A DNA stretch of 64,000 nucleotides. Origin: Salegentibacter_A chungangensis (lineage in GTDB: Bacteria; Bacteroidota; Bacteroidia; Flavobacteriales; Flavobacteriaceae). The stretch is taken from assembly GCF_042678405.1 (NCBI RefSeq), contig NZ_JBHTLI010000002.1, positions 124,001 through 188,000 of the forward strand, given 5' to 3'. Within the stretch, counting starts at the first letter, position 1; each line of letters begins with the position of its first letter. The notes beneath the pieces are model-generated. The model had not been told where the DNA came from and did no database searches. It saw only the letters and a program-made list of their open reading frames with translations. The position numbers were made by a program, and so were the translations under genes. Positions 18,797 to 28,203 of the stretch are shown here, in pieces.

Positions 18797-19837
18797 CTAT
18801 ATATGTTTTACAAATTCCTGGGCTTGTTTATAGTCCACAGGTTTTCCAATATCAATCCAATAGCCAAGTATTGGGTTATGGATAAGTTTACCTCCTTCTT
18901 TCACGAGGTTTTCCATCAATTCGGTGATATCATAAAACTCATTTTTAGGGATCTTGTCTATCAGTTTCTTTTTCAAGATATAAATACCCGCATTGGAATG
19001 ATAAACATATGATGGTTTTTCCTTAAAGTCGATTACTTTATCTTCCTCAGTTTCAAATACGGCATAAGGAACATCTATCTTATATTCCATTGAAGCTACA
19101 GCCATATCTGCATCATTATTTACCAAATCAAGAAATAAGTCTTCAAAATCTACATCAGTAAATAAATCACTATTCATTAGAAGTACCTTATCAGTTTTAA
19201 ATTCATCTACTAAAGATAAAGCTCCGGCAGTTCCAAGAGGTTCATCTTCCCAAATATACTCTATGCTTATTCCTTTACTGCTTCCGTCGCCAAAATATTC
19301 CTGAATTTGCTCCCCAAGATATTTAACTGATATATATATTTTTTTGATCCCAAAGGAAATCAATCTGTCAATATTATGCTCTATAATTGGTTTGTCCCCA
19401 AGAGGTAACATAGGTTTTGGAACCTTGTCGGTTAAAGGACTTAATCTTTTCCCTCTTCCTCCAGCCATTATCATACATTCTAATGGCAATATAGATTTGG
19501 TTCTATCCAGATCTATTATTCTTAGTAATTTCATTTCAGAATCAACAATAGGCAAGATCTTAATATCTTTTTTACGAAATAATTTCAAATCCAGAAAACC
19601 ATCCTTTTCATATTCAAAAACAAAATTTTTATTACAAATGTCCCCAACAGTTTTCTGCAGATCTCCATCTTTAGCTAACGATCTTCTTATATCCCCATCT
19701 GTCAATGAGCCTAATAATTTTTTATTTCCATCTTCAACAAATAAAATTAGCCGACTCACATCTCTTATAGAGTTTAGCTTTATTAAAGCCTCCTTTATCG
19801 TTTTCTTTTCGTTAATAAGTATATTCTTTTGATTCAT
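18797..19837 (-). CDS. ptmE: CBS-domain sugar-1-phosphate nucleotidyltransferase, PtmE-like
   Basis: The 346-residue protein joins a CBS pair (about residues 1-115, with LLGSLTDGDIRRSL) to a nucleotidyltransferase domain that starts MIMAGGRGKRLSPLTDKVPK near 123 and has the LLMNSDLF acid site near 220. In Campylobacter, PtmE of this architecture charges glucosamine-1-phosphate with GTP at the start of the GDP-sugar legionaminic route. The same domain order and the neighbouring leg genes support that role. The CBS pair suggests adenine-nucleotide control of activity. Which NTP is used cannot be read from the sequence. Confidence 0.8.
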   Translation of the reverse strand: MNQKNILINEKKTIKEALIKLNSIRDVSRLILFVEDGNKKLLGSLTDGDIRRSLAKDGDLQKTVGDICNKNFVFEYEKDGFLDLKLFRKKDIKILPIVDSEMKLLRIIDLDRTKSILPLECMIMAGGRGKRLSPLTDKVPKPMLPLGDKPIIEHNIDRLISFGIKKIYISVKYLGEQIQEYFGDGSSKGISIEYIWEDEPLGTAGALSLVDEFKTDKVLLMNSDLFTDVDFEDLFLDLVNNDADMAVASMEYKIDVPYAVFETEEDKVIDFKEKPSYVYHSNAGIYILKKKLIDKIPKNEFYDITELMENLVKEGGKLIHNPILGYWIDIGKPVDYKQAQEFVKHI

Positions 19838-19840
19838 CTC

Positions 19841-20998
19841 CTAAAAATTAATATCATAAAATGGCTTTTTCAAATCTTCAATCTTGGCTTGCAAAATTAC
19901 TTCCAGAATTTTATCAGAGGAATTCCCGTCACCATAGATCTGTTCCTGCTTCTGAATAGATTGCCGGAAATTAGGATTAAAAGCCTTTTCTATTGCTTTC
20001 GAAATTGCTTTTGAGTCTACTTCACTATGGATTACACTTTCTGAAGCAATCCTTCCCTTTTGCCGGTCTCCGATATCTATAGTAGGAATATTAAAAAAAG
20101 GAACTTCTAATATTCCACTAGAAGAATTCCCCAAAACAATATCTACATGTTTTAAAGCAGAAAGGTATTTAAGCTGTCCCATAGATTTAAAAGCAATTGC
20201 CTTAGGACTATGGTTAGAAACATACTCCTCTATCATTCTATTTATAACACGGCCTTCCTTATCTGAATTTGCATGTGTAAATATAAAACTAGTGTCTTCT
20301 AATTCATCCAAAGCTGTTAAGATACTTTCGAACTGAGAACTTGCTGTTTTGGTTTCCAGTGTTACAGGATGGTATGTAATAAGTATATTCCTTTTGTTTA
20401 AATCAAACCCTATTGCACTCTGAAACTCTTTTTTATTTAAAAGCTCTAACTCTTTAACGGAATCTAACCCTAGTGCTCCTACATTATATACTCGGTCTGG
20501 TGATTCTCCCAATTGAATTATCCGTTTTTTATACTTATTTGTAGAAGCAAAGTGTAAATAACTCATTTTGGTTATTGCATGCCGTAAACTTTCATCATAG
20601 GCTCCTTCAGTGGTTTCTCCCCCATGAATATGAGCAATAGGAATATTTGCTATGGTTGCCCCTGTTGCCGCAGCTAACATCTCAGATCTATCTCCTAAAA
20701 TAATTATGAGGTCTGGAGAAATTTCTTCAAAGACCTCTGCAAAACTTATAAGGGCTAAACCTATAGATTTTGAAACTCCTACAGCACTGTCTGAAGATAA
20801 TAAGCATTCTATTTTTTTATCAACTGTAAATCCTGAAGTTTCGATATCCTTTATGGTGTATCCAAACTCAGGTGACAAGTGCATTGCACAGGCTACAATC
20901 TGTAATTCTAATTCTGAATGATTTTTTATCTTCTCAAGCAATGGAGTTAATATTCCAAACTCAGCTCTTGTCCCAGTTATAACGGCTATTTTTCTCAA
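19841..20998 (-). CDS. legG: Hydrolysing NDP-sugar 2-epimerase, LegG/NeuC family
   Basis: The 385-residue protein begins KIAVITGTRAEFGILTPLL, the hallmark of NeuC/WecB-type 2-epimerases. It continues with IIILGDRSEMLAAA, HIHGGETTEGAYDES and LGNSSSGILEVP, which hold the conserved Asp, Glu, His and Ser residues of the active site. The hydrolysing branch converts an NDP-2,4-diacetamido-trideoxyhexose to the free 2-epimer and NDP. It follows the synthase gene by one base and precedes ptmE by three. NeuC activity on UDP-GlcNAc is the alternative, disfavoured by the LegB and LegC genes alongside. Confidence 0.85.
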   Translation of the reverse strand: MRKIAVITGTRAEFGILTPLLEKIKNHSELELQIVACAMHLSPEFGYTIKDIETSGFTVDKKIECLLSSDSAVGVSKSIGLALISFAEVFEEISPDLIIILGDRSEMLAAATGATIANIPIAHIHGGETTEGAYDESLRHAITKMSYLHFASTNKYKKRIIQLGESPDRVYNVGALGLDSVKELELLNKKEFQSAIGFDLNKRNILITYHPVTLETKTASSQFESILTALDELEDTSFIFTHANSDKEGRVINRMIEEYVSNHSPKAIAFKSMGQLKYLSALKHVDIVLGNSSSGILEVPFFNIPTIDIGDRQKGRIASESVIHSEVDSKAISKAIEKAFNPNFRQSIQKQEQIYGDGNSSDKILEVILQAKIEDLKKPFYDINF

Positions 20999-20999
20999 A

Positions 21000-22013
21000 T
21001 TAATCTAATTCTATCAATTCGTCTTCCTTAAAGTCTCTATTAGCAGTTCGGCCTAACACACTGTCCCATTTCATAGGACTTATTCCATTTCCCGGGCGTT
21101 TTACGGTTAAGTTATTCTCATTAAATTTATCCCCCTTTTTAATCTCCTTCGAGGCAATAATACTCTTCCTTGCTATATCCTTATTCTTCATTTCAGATCT
21201 GGAGGGTTCTTTTTTACCACTTCCGGAAATGGCTTTTTCTATATTTCTTATAGACTCAACCATCAACTTTAATTCCTCGGGTTCCAATGACGCTCTATGG
21301 TCCGGCCCTGGTAAATTTCTATCCAACGTAAAATGTTTTTCTATCACTTTTGCTCCCAAAGCAACAGCAGCAATTGGAACTTCAATGCCTAAGGTGTGAT
21401 CTGAATAGCCAATTCTAACACCCAGTTCCTTTCCTATTGTATTCATCGCCTTTAAATTTACATCATCCATAGGAGTTGGATACTCCGTATTACAATGCAC
21501 AATTATGATGTTTTCCTTTTTCAATCCTTCATTCACAAGTACATTAAAAGCTTCAGTTACCTCCTGCATACTAGCCATTCCTGTTGACATAACTACAGGT
21601 TTGTTGAAACTGGCAATCTTTCTTAAATAAGGTAGGTTAGTGATTTCTCCGGAAGGTATTTTAAATAACTCGATGTTCAGTTTATTAAGAAACTCAAGAG
21701 TATTTAAATCGAATCCGGTCGAAAGAAACTTGATTCCCTTAGACTTACAATATTCAATTAGAATATTATGAGCATCCTCCGAAAGTTCCAGCTTCTTCAA
21801 CATTTCATATTGAGAATCGTTATTTTCAGTATTACTATTTTGATATTCTGCTCTTTCCGCACTTTTAGTGACAAGCCCACTGGCTTTAAAAGTTTGAAAT
21901 TTTACAAAGTCTGCACCTGCACTAGATGCCTTATCAATTAATTCTTTAGCAGTTTCTATATTACCATTATGGTTCACTCCTGCCTCTGCGATAATCAAAA
22001 CTTTATTTTTCAT
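21000..22013 (-). CDS. legI: Legionaminic acid synthase (NeuB family)
   Basis: The 337-residue protein has the NeuB TIM-barrel domain (1 to about 250; IIAEAGVNHNGNIETAKELI at the start, KIPSGEITNLP and IGYSDHTLG inside). A C-terminal SAF/antifreeze-like domain follows (about 280-337; VKRPGNGISPMKW). These enzymes condense phosphoenolpyruvate with a six-carbon amino sugar to give a nine-carbon nonulosonic acid. The PDHRASLEP segment is shared by NeuB, LegI and PseI. Legionaminic specificity comes from context. It overlaps legH by 4 bases and ends one base before legG. Confidence 0.85.
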   Translation of the reverse strand: MKNKVLIIAEAGVNHNGNIETAKELIDKASSAGADFVKFQTFKASGLVTKSAERAEYQNSNTENNDSQYEMLKKLELSEDAHNILIEYCKSKGIKFLSTGFDLNTLEFLNKLNIELFKIPSGEITNLPYLRKIASFNKPVVMSTGMASMQEVTEAFNVLVNEGLKKENIIIVHCNTEYPTPMDDVNLKAMNTIGKELGVRIGYSDHTLGIEVPIAAVALGAKVIEKHFTLDRNLPGPDHRASLEPEELKLMVESIRNIEKAISGSGKKEPSRSEMKNKDIARKSIIASKEIKKGDKFNENNLTVKRPGNGISPMKWDSVLGRTANRDFKEDELIELD

Positions 22014-22633
22014 ATTTCTTTACCTGGATTACCTACAATTTTTTTATTATCGGGAATATCATTAAGAACCACAGATCCCGCACCCACAATTACATTCTTC
22101 CCTATTTCAACCCCTTGTTTTATTACAGAGTTTGCTCCAATAAAACTATTCTCTCCAACTTGTATCTTACCGGCTAATACCGCTCCGGGAGCAATATGCA
22201 CATTAGCTGATATTTTACATTCATGTTCAATTATAGCTCCCGTATTAATTATACAATTTTCGCTCACAGACACAAGTGAATTTATAATAGCATTAGCCGA
22301 TATGAAAGTTCCCCTTCCAATAGTTGCTGTTTTTGAAATACAGACACTAGGGTGAAAAATGCTTATTAACTGCCCTCCTTGCTTACATATCATCGAAGCT
22401 AATTTACTTCTCAGTGCATTATCCCCAATACCAATAATGAACTTAAATGGTTCTTTCCAGTATATATCGGACAGATTATTTTCTGTACCTAAATATCTTA
22501 ATCCAAAAGGATTCTTTTCTTTTTTCTCCAAATCTGTATACCCCTGTAATGGCAGGTCAGATTCGTTAATTGCATCTGCCACAACTAGCCCATGTCCTGA
22601 ATAACCACATAATATGATTCTATTATTTAACAC
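22010..22633 (-). CDS. legH: NeuD/PglD-like acetyltransferase, LegH role
   Basis: The 207-residue protein begins RIILCGYSGHGLVVADAI, the PglD-type sugar-binding half. From about residue 95 it continues as hexapeptide repeats (IGRGTFISANAIINS, IQVGENSFIGANSVI) and ends VGAGSVVLNDIPDNKKIVGNP. In the bacillosamine and legionaminic routes this family acetylates the 4-amino group made by the preceding aminotransferase. It overlaps legC by 11 bases and legI by 4, placing it exactly at that pathway step. PglD-type His and Asp residues are present in the helix. Confidence 0.8.
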   Translation of the reverse strand: MLNNRIILCGYSGHGLVVADAINESDLPLQGYTDLEKKEKNPFGLRYLGTENNLSDIYWKEPFKFIIGIGDNALRSKLASMICKQGGQLISIFHPSVCISKTATIGRGTFISANAIINSLVSVSENCIINTGAIIEHECKISANVHIAPGAVLAGKIQVGENSFIGANSVIKQGVEIGKNVIVGAGSVVLNDIPDNKKIVGNPGKEI

Positions 22634-23765
22634 TGCTAGGTATATTTACAATTCGGTCCTCAAGAAATTCAGCATTTTTTTGATGGTCTCTAAGGCAGTT
22701 TTCATACATAGGTAATTTGTACATTAGTTTCCAAATAGGGCGTGTCATTACCTTAGCCTCATTGGTGTATTTCAAAAATGCATCTCTTTCTTTTCTGTCA
22801 TTTAATTGAACACACATCAACCAATAGTTTGCTTCTGCTTCTTTGGCCTCTGTTCTGAACTGGACATCCGAGTTCTTAAAGAACTCCTGGTAATTCTCAG
22901 CCAATTTCCTTTTAGCTTCTATAAACTTATCAAGACTTTCCAATTGTGCACAGGCTAAAGCAGCATTTAAATTAGGCATTCTATAATTATATCCTAATTC
23001 GTCATGTACATACTCATAAGTATGAGGTTTTTTTGCTGTGGTTGTAAGGTACTTAGCCTTTTCTCCATAATCAAGATTATTAGAGACAATTGCTCCACCA
23101 CCCCCACTTGTCACAATTTTATTCCCATTAAAAGAGAAAACTCCTAGTTTTCCAAAACTACCCGTTGGCTTACCTTTATATAGACTCCCTAAGGATTCAG
23201 CAGCATCTTCTACAACCGGAATGCACCACTTTTCACATATTTCAGATAATTGGTCAATTCTAACCGGAAAGCCGAATGTATGCATAGGTAAACAGGCACT
23301 AATTCTTTTCCCTGTCATTTTATTAAAGCATATACCATCTCTAATAACTCCAAACTCTTCTAAAAAGTCAGCTACTGCAGTTGGTGATAAACCCATTGTA
23401 TCTCTATCAACATCTAAAAAAACCGGTGAAGCCTGATTATAGGCTATGGCATTAGCAGTTGCTACAAAAGTAAGTGCCTGAGTTAACACCTCGTCTCCAG
23501 GTTGAACCCCGACAAGTCTTAAAGAGACTTGTATTCCAGCAGTCCCATTGACTACAGCAACTGCACGTTTAGTGCTTGTTAAACCTTGCATCATTACTTC
23601 AAACTTGTCTACATATGCCCCAACAGATGATACAAAAGTTGAATCGATCGTTTCCATAAGATACTTTCTCTCATTCCCCCTAAACCGTGGTTCATGTAAA
23701 GGAATGAAACCCTTCGTATCATAGAATTCTCTTACAAACGCTATAGTCTCTTTTGCACTCTCCAT
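22623..23765 (-). CDS. legC: LegC-type PLP-dependent sugar aminotransferase
   Basis: The 380-residue protein is a DegT/DnrJ/EryC1 aminotransferase. The cofactor Lys lies in FSFNGNKIVTSGGGG near 195-210, the PLP-binding acid in VVEDAAESLGS, and the start PLHEPRFRGNERKYLMETI is typical of the LegC subgroup. It would transfer an amino group from glutamate to C4 of the 4-keto-6-deoxy intermediate made by LegB. Its start shares one base with the legB stop. A substrate in NDP-linked form is expected; GDP is suggested by the ptmE-like gene but not shown. Confidence 0.85.
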   Translation of the reverse strand: MESAKETIAFVREFYDTKGFIPLHEPRFRGNERKYLMETIDSTFVSSVGAYVDKFEVMMQGLTSTKRAVAVVNGTAGIQVSLRLVGVQPGDEVLTQALTFVATANAIAYNQASPVFLDVDRDTMGLSPTAVADFLEEFGVIRDGICFNKMTGKRISACLPMHTFGFPVRIDQLSEICEKWCIPVVEDAAESLGSLYKGKPTGSFGKLGVFSFNGNKIVTSGGGGAIVSNNLDYGEKAKYLTTTAKKPHTYEYVHDELGYNYRMPNLNAALACAQLESLDKFIEAKRKLAENYQEFFKNSDVQFRTEAKEAEANYWLMCVQLNDRKERDAFLKYTNEAKVMTRPIWKLMYKLPMYENCLRDHQKNAEFLEDRIVNIPSSVK

Positions 23766-24949
23766 TACATTTTAGAATCTAAATATTTGCCAGTTTCCTT
23801 ATGACCAAAATTGGGAATCATTTTAAAAAACAGATCAACTATTTCTTCCTTCTGCCAAGATTTTTTAGAGCGAAAGTCATTGATTGATTTTTCAAAAAAC
23901 TCCAATTTATCCTGCTCTATAAATTTATTTTTTATAATTCCTAAATTTTTAAATCTTTCTGTATCCAAGATTTCTTTTTCGGTAAAAAACTCCTCAAAGT
24001 CTTTTTCTCCGGTAGTATCACTTTCTGTAAAAAGACATGGCCATTTATTTTCGTCAGGAAGAGTTTTAACCAATTCCCTGGCTTCTTCTTCATTTTCACA
24101 AATATATGGTTCGTAACCTCTTTGATTAAGATACTTTACAGCAACGTCTGCAAAAGAAATAAGATGTAATTTTTCGCTCAATTTTGGAAAGAAAATATCG
24201 CGATTTTCACCAAATATACAGGACATCAAGCAGAGTTCTCCACTCTCCTGGGGAGTAACAAAATACCTTTTTACATCATTAGGGGCTACTATAGGTTGCT
24301 TTTTCAGTATTCTTTGATTGAATCCATGTAATAACGAGCCGTCAGAGAAAGCCACATTCGCAAAACGGGCAGTAGATATTTCTATTTCTTTACTCCTACG
24401 CATTAAAAACATTTCCATAATACGTTTGGAAGCTCCCATCATATTAACAGGATTGGCCGCTTTATCTGTAGAAACACAAAAATATTTTTTTGTTCCATTT
24501 TTTATACTCTGTTGAATAGTCTTGTCCGTATTAAAAATATTGACATCAATCATTCGCATCAGAGTAAATGGATCCTTTTCACTTCTTACGTGTTTAAGTG
24601 CAGAAAGATTTAAAACATAATCATATTTCCCATCAGCCTTTATAAATGCATCATACTCGACGGAGCCGATATCCAATGCAAAAGTTTGAAAATCTCCTTC
24701 AATGTAACCGTGAGAGCTACGGATATCCCGAACAAGCTCCACCATGTTGTTTTCACTTATATCAACCACATGAAGTTTTTTGGGGTTTCTTTTAAATATT
24801 TCTTTAGTCACGGCTTGTCCTATTGAACCTGCCCCACCTAGTACTAAAAATGCAGATTCAGAAACCTTATTTTTTAAATCTTCTGACCATTGAGTAATAT
24901 CCGAATCAAATAACGGCTGACTTCTTCCAATTAAACTTAAAATATCCAT
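23765..24949 (-). CDS. legB: NDP-HexNAc 4,6-dehydratase, LegB role
   Basis: The 394-residue protein has a CapD/FlaA1-type Rossmann domain with the loop LGGAGSIGQAV (38-48) and the catalytic stretch STDKAANPVNMMGASKR near 158-174. In inverting PseB enzymes a Tyr follows NxL/M. Here Met occupies that place, as in the retaining PglF group, which fits a gluco-configured product leading to legionaminic rather than pseudaminic acid. The C-terminal extension of about 100 residues is specific to this subgroup. It lies nine bases after the ABC transporter gene and opens the nine-gene cassette. Confidence 0.8.
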   Translation of the reverse strand: MDILSLIGRSQPLFDSDITQWSEDLKNKVSESAFLVLGGAGSIGQAVTKEIFKRNPKKLHVVDISENNMVELVRDIRSSHGYIEGDFQTFALDIGSVEYDAFIKADGKYDYVLNLSALKHVRSEKDPFTLMRMIDVNIFNTDKTIQQSIKNGTKKYFCVSTDKAANPVNMMGASKRIMEMFLMRRSKEIEISTARFANVAFSDGSLLHGFNQRILKKQPIVAPNDVKRYFVTPQESGELCLMSCIFGENRDIFFPKLSEKLHLISFADVAVKYLNQRGYEPYICENEEEARELVKTLPDENKWPCLFTESDTTGEKDFEEFFTEKEILDTERFKNLGIIKNKFIEQDKLEFFEKSINDFRSKKSWQKEEIVDLFFKMIPNFGHKETGKYLDSKM

Positions 24950-24958
24950 TTTACTTAA

Positions 24959-26752
24959 TTATAATTCCTGTAATTCTACCAATTTTCTAAAATACCCAGA
25001 CCCTTTCAAAAGTTCCTGATAATTTCCTTTTTCTTTGATCTGACCCTTGTTCATAATTACAATACTATCTGCATTTTTAATAGTAGATATTCTATGAGCT
25101 ACCACCACAACTGTATATTTCCCCTTAAGGTCATCAATGCTTTTCTGAATTGCTTTCTCGGTTTCCGAATCTAAAGCAGAAGTAGCCTCATCTAAAATCA
25201 AGATATCAATCTCTTTGAATAATTCTCGAGCTATTGATATTCTTTGTCTCTGGCCTCCACTTAAATTTGCTCCGTTATTCTCTAGAACTGTATCCTCCTT
25301 TTGAGGAAGGTTTTCAACGAAATCTAATAATGCCGCCTCTTTAATCACCTGCCAAAATCGATCTAATGATTTTTGATCCTTTTTAGACCAGAATGTGACA
25401 TTATTAAAAATAGTTTCATTAAAAATTACCGGATCCTGAGTAATATATCCTATGTTTTCCTGAAGCTTTTCAATATTTAATAGATTCACATTTGTTCTAT
25501 TAACTAAATATTCTCCGGAAGTTACCGGTAACAAACCAGCGAGAATATTAACTAAAGTAGTTTTACCACTCCCACTTTCTCCAACAAAAGCAATCGACTT
25601 ATTTTTTTCTATTTTCAAATTTAGATCTCTTAAGACTCGATTTTCTTCGTAATAGAAATTAATATCTTTAAATTCTAATTCAGATATCTCTCCTTTGATT
25701 TCTAATTCTCCCTTTTCTTCCTTATTTCTTCTAAGTTCTTTTCCAAACTCCTGCATATTTTCCAGAGATCCAGAAACTCCTAAAAATTTATTCCAACGAA
25801 CCTGCATTTGCATTAAGTAATTAAGAGCACGGTAAAAAAACAATAAACTAATAAGAATAGGCCCTAAGTCAGATCCTAAAAAAGAAGTCTGAATTACAAT
25901 AACAGTTGCTACAACAATAATTAAAATCGGCTCTCTCCCGGCGGTTAATAAAGAGTCAAGTTCACCTATCTTAACATTATTTTCTTTAATCTTCAGAATT
26001 GAACTTTTCAGTTTTTCACCATATTTTTTTAAGGTTCCGGTTGCTTTTAAATATTTATAATTTGCAACATTTTGAATCACCAAGCTCTGAAAAACATTGT
26101 TTTCACCTGTAAGTTCTCTTGATAAGCCTTTTGTATTTTGATAGAGCTTTTTATAAAGAAAATTAGTTAATCCCCCTCCAATTGTCACTAAAACAGCAAA
26201 TTGAGAATTCATTGAAAATGCAAATGCCATATAAACCGTAACTAATACGGCATATTCAAAAGCTTTGAAGTAATTAAAATAGGCTCCGGCTACCCTTTCC
26301 ACTTCTCCCGTCATAGTGTTTTGGATCCTTCCAACATCAGACTTTGCAAAGTATTTATAGGAAAGGTTATTCAAGCCTTTAACATTCTGAACTCTAATTT
26401 TCTCAATAAACCATTGCTGAACCTTTACCTTATAGACTCCGGAAATGTATTGCATTACCCCCTTAAAAAGGAAGAAAAACACCATAAAGGAGAGGACCGT
26501 CACTAAATCCAAATCGAAACCTATACTTTCAATAAAATTAACTATAAACTGTAACTTTCCTAGGCTGCTCCCATCTACGCCATCTCCACTGCTATTAACC
26601 ATCTCCAACAAAGGCAAGAACATGGATAATCCGAATCCATCTAATACCCCTATAAGAATACTGAAAAATACTACTACAAAAACTCTGTGTCTTAAATAAG
26701 AATAGAAATAGACAAAGCTTTCGAAGTATTTTGAAACAATTCTTTTAATCAA
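24959..26752 (-). CDS. ABC exporter with fused membrane and ATPase domains (MsbA/PglK type)
   Basis: The 597-residue half-transporter has six hydrophobic segments in residues 1 to about 330 and an ATPase domain from about 355. It shows Walker A GESGSGKTTL, signature LSGGQRQRISIAREL, Walker B ILILDEATSALD and the H-loop VAHRIST, so it should hydrolyse ATP as a homodimer. Relatives flip lipid-linked oligosaccharides (PglK) or lipid A (MsbA). Its position between ugd and legB suggests flipping of a lipid-linked glycan, which would be a second route beside the Wzx protein at 32636-34084. Confidence 0.85.
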   Translation of the reverse strand: MIKRIVSKYFESFVYFYSYLRHRVFVVVFFSILIGVLDGFGLSMFLPLLEMVNSSGDGVDGSSLGKLQFIVNFIESIGFDLDLVTVLSFMVFFFLFKGVMQYISGVYKVKVQQWFIEKIRVQNVKGLNNLSYKYFAKSDVGRIQNTMTGEVERVAGAYFNYFKAFEYAVLVTVYMAFAFSMNSQFAVLVTIGGGLTNFLYKKLYQNTKGLSRELTGENNVFQSLVIQNVANYKYLKATGTLKKYGEKLKSSILKIKENNVKIGELDSLLTAGREPILIIVVATVIVIQTSFLGSDLGPILISLLFFYRALNYLMQMQVRWNKFLGVSGSLENMQEFGKELRRNKEEKGELEIKGEISELEFKDINFYYEENRVLRDLNLKIEKNKSIAFVGESGSGKTTLVNILAGLLPVTSGEYLVNRTNVNLLNIEKLQENIGYITQDPVIFNETIFNNVTFWSKKDQKSLDRFWQVIKEAALLDFVENLPQKEDTVLENNGANLSGGQRQRISIARELFKEIDILILDEATSALDSETEKAIQKSIDDLKGKYTVVVVAHRISTIKNADSIVIMNKGQIKEKGNYQELLKGSGYFRKLVELQEL

Positions 26753-26777
26753 TGAGTTAAATTTTATAGTTATTTTT

Positions 26778-28172
26778 TCAGCTTCCTACTGCATAAAACT
26801 CAAACCCGATATCTTCTTTAGTCTTACGATCAAGAAGCCTTCTTCCATCAAAAAGAAATGCAGGTTTCAACATGCTCTCATGTATTTTTTGCCAATCCAG
26901 TTTTAGAAACTCATCCCATTCAGTAAGAACAGCCACTGCATGAGAATCTCTCGAAGCTTCATAAGGCGAATTTACAACCGTGACTCTTTTGCGGTTTTCT
27001 TCTGAAGACCTTGTATTCAGATAATCCAGATCGGCATAAATTTGTTCTGTTTTCACTTTAGGATCATACACCACGATTTCAGCTTGTTCGTTGAGCAAAT
27101 AGTCTGCCACATATATAGCAGCTGACTCCCGTGTATCATTTGTATCCTTTTTGAAGGCCCAGCCTAAAAGAGCAATTTTCTTTCCTGAAACTGTATTGAA
27201 TAAGGTTCTCACCATATTGGCTGCGAATCGGCGCTTCTGATGATCGTTCATTATAATCACCTGTTCCCAATAGTCCGCAACTTCATTTAAACCCATAGAT
27301 TTGGATATATAAACCAGGTTTAAAATATCTTTTTGAAAACAAGATCCGCCAAAACCTACAGATGATTTGAGGAATTTTGACCCAATTCTGGTATCCATAC
27401 CCACAGCTTTTGCTACTTCGTTCACATCAGCTCCAGTTTTTTCACAGAGCTCAGACATTGCATTAATACTGGAAACACGCTGGGCTAAAAAAGCATTTGC
27501 CGTCAACTTGGATAATTCAGAAGACCAAACGTTTGTAGTCAAAATATGATCTTTTTCTACCCAGTGGGCATATACATCTACTAAAGCATTAACAGCCTCT
27601 TTTCCTTCATCACTATCAATATCGCCCCCAATAAGCACTCTATCCGGGTAGAGCAAATCATCTATCGCTGTTCCTTCTGCGAGAAATTCGGGGTTAGAGA
27701 GAATCTGAAAATTCACCCCATTACCGGTATGGTCTAAAATGTTTTTAAGCGCCTGAGCTGTTCTCACGGGTAGGGTAGACTTTTCAACTACTATCTTATC
27801 ATCTTTAGCTACTCTAGCTATCTGGCGTGCACATAATTCTATATATTTCAAATCGGCTGCCATTCCTTTCCCTATACCATAAGTTTTAGTAGGAGTATTA
27901 ACCGAGATAAAGATCATATCAGCCTGATCTATAGCTGAATCCACATCTGTTGAAAAGAAAAGATTTCTTCCTCTAGCCTCCCGAACTATTTCAGAGAGAC
28001 CAGGTTCATAAATTGGAATATTCTCAACATCCTTATCGTTCCAGGCGGAGATTCTTTGTTCATTTATATCGACTACCGTAACATTTACTTCGGGACATTT
28101 CTGTGCAATAACTGCCATTGTTGGTCCCCCAACATAACCAGCACCTATACAACAAATATTTTTAATCTTCAT
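26778..28172 (-). CDS. ugd: UDP-glucose 6-dehydrogenase
   Basis: The 464-residue protein matches the longer, eukaryote-like UDP-glucose dehydrogenase group. It has the NAD loop CIGAGYVGGPTMAVIA, ISVNTPTKTYG, PEFLAEGTAI, and the catalytic Cys in VGFGGSCFQKDILNL near residue 275. It oxidises UDP-glucose twice to UDP-glucuronate, the donor for glucuronic acid in acidic exopolysaccharides. It lies 31 bases behind a second nucleotide-sugar dehydrogenase gene with a different specificity and 25 bases before the ABC exporter. Confidence 0.92.
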   Translation of the reverse strand: MKIKNICCIGAGYVGGPTMAVIAQKCPEVNVTVVDINEQRISAWNDKDVENIPIYEPGLSEIVREARGRNLFFSTDVDSAIDQADMIFISVNTPTKTYGIGKGMAADLKYIELCARQIARVAKDDKIVVEKSTLPVRTAQALKNILDHTGNGVNFQILSNPEFLAEGTAIDDLLYPDRVLIGGDIDSDEGKEAVNALVDVYAHWVEKDHILTTNVWSSELSKLTANAFLAQRVSSINAMSELCEKTGADVNEVAKAVGMDTRIGSKFLKSSVGFGGSCFQKDILNLVYISKSMGLNEVADYWEQVIIMNDHQKRRFAANMVRTLFNTVSGKKIALLGWAFKKDTNDTRESAAIYVADYLLNEQAEIVVYDPKVKTEQIYADLDYLNTRSSEENRKRVTVVNSPYEASRDSHAVAVLTEWDEFLKLDWQKIHESMLKPAFLFDGRRLLDRKTKEDIGFEFYAVGS

Positions 28173-28203
28173 TAGAGAAATTTTCTAATTGGTTAAGCTA
28201 AAA

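Noticed and set aside
18059..24949. Pseudaminic acid or N-acetylneuraminic acid pathway
   Set aside because: The dehydratase has the PglF-type Met rather than the PseB-type Tyr, no PseG-like hydrolase is seen, and a neuraminic acid route would not need the dehydratase and aminotransferase.
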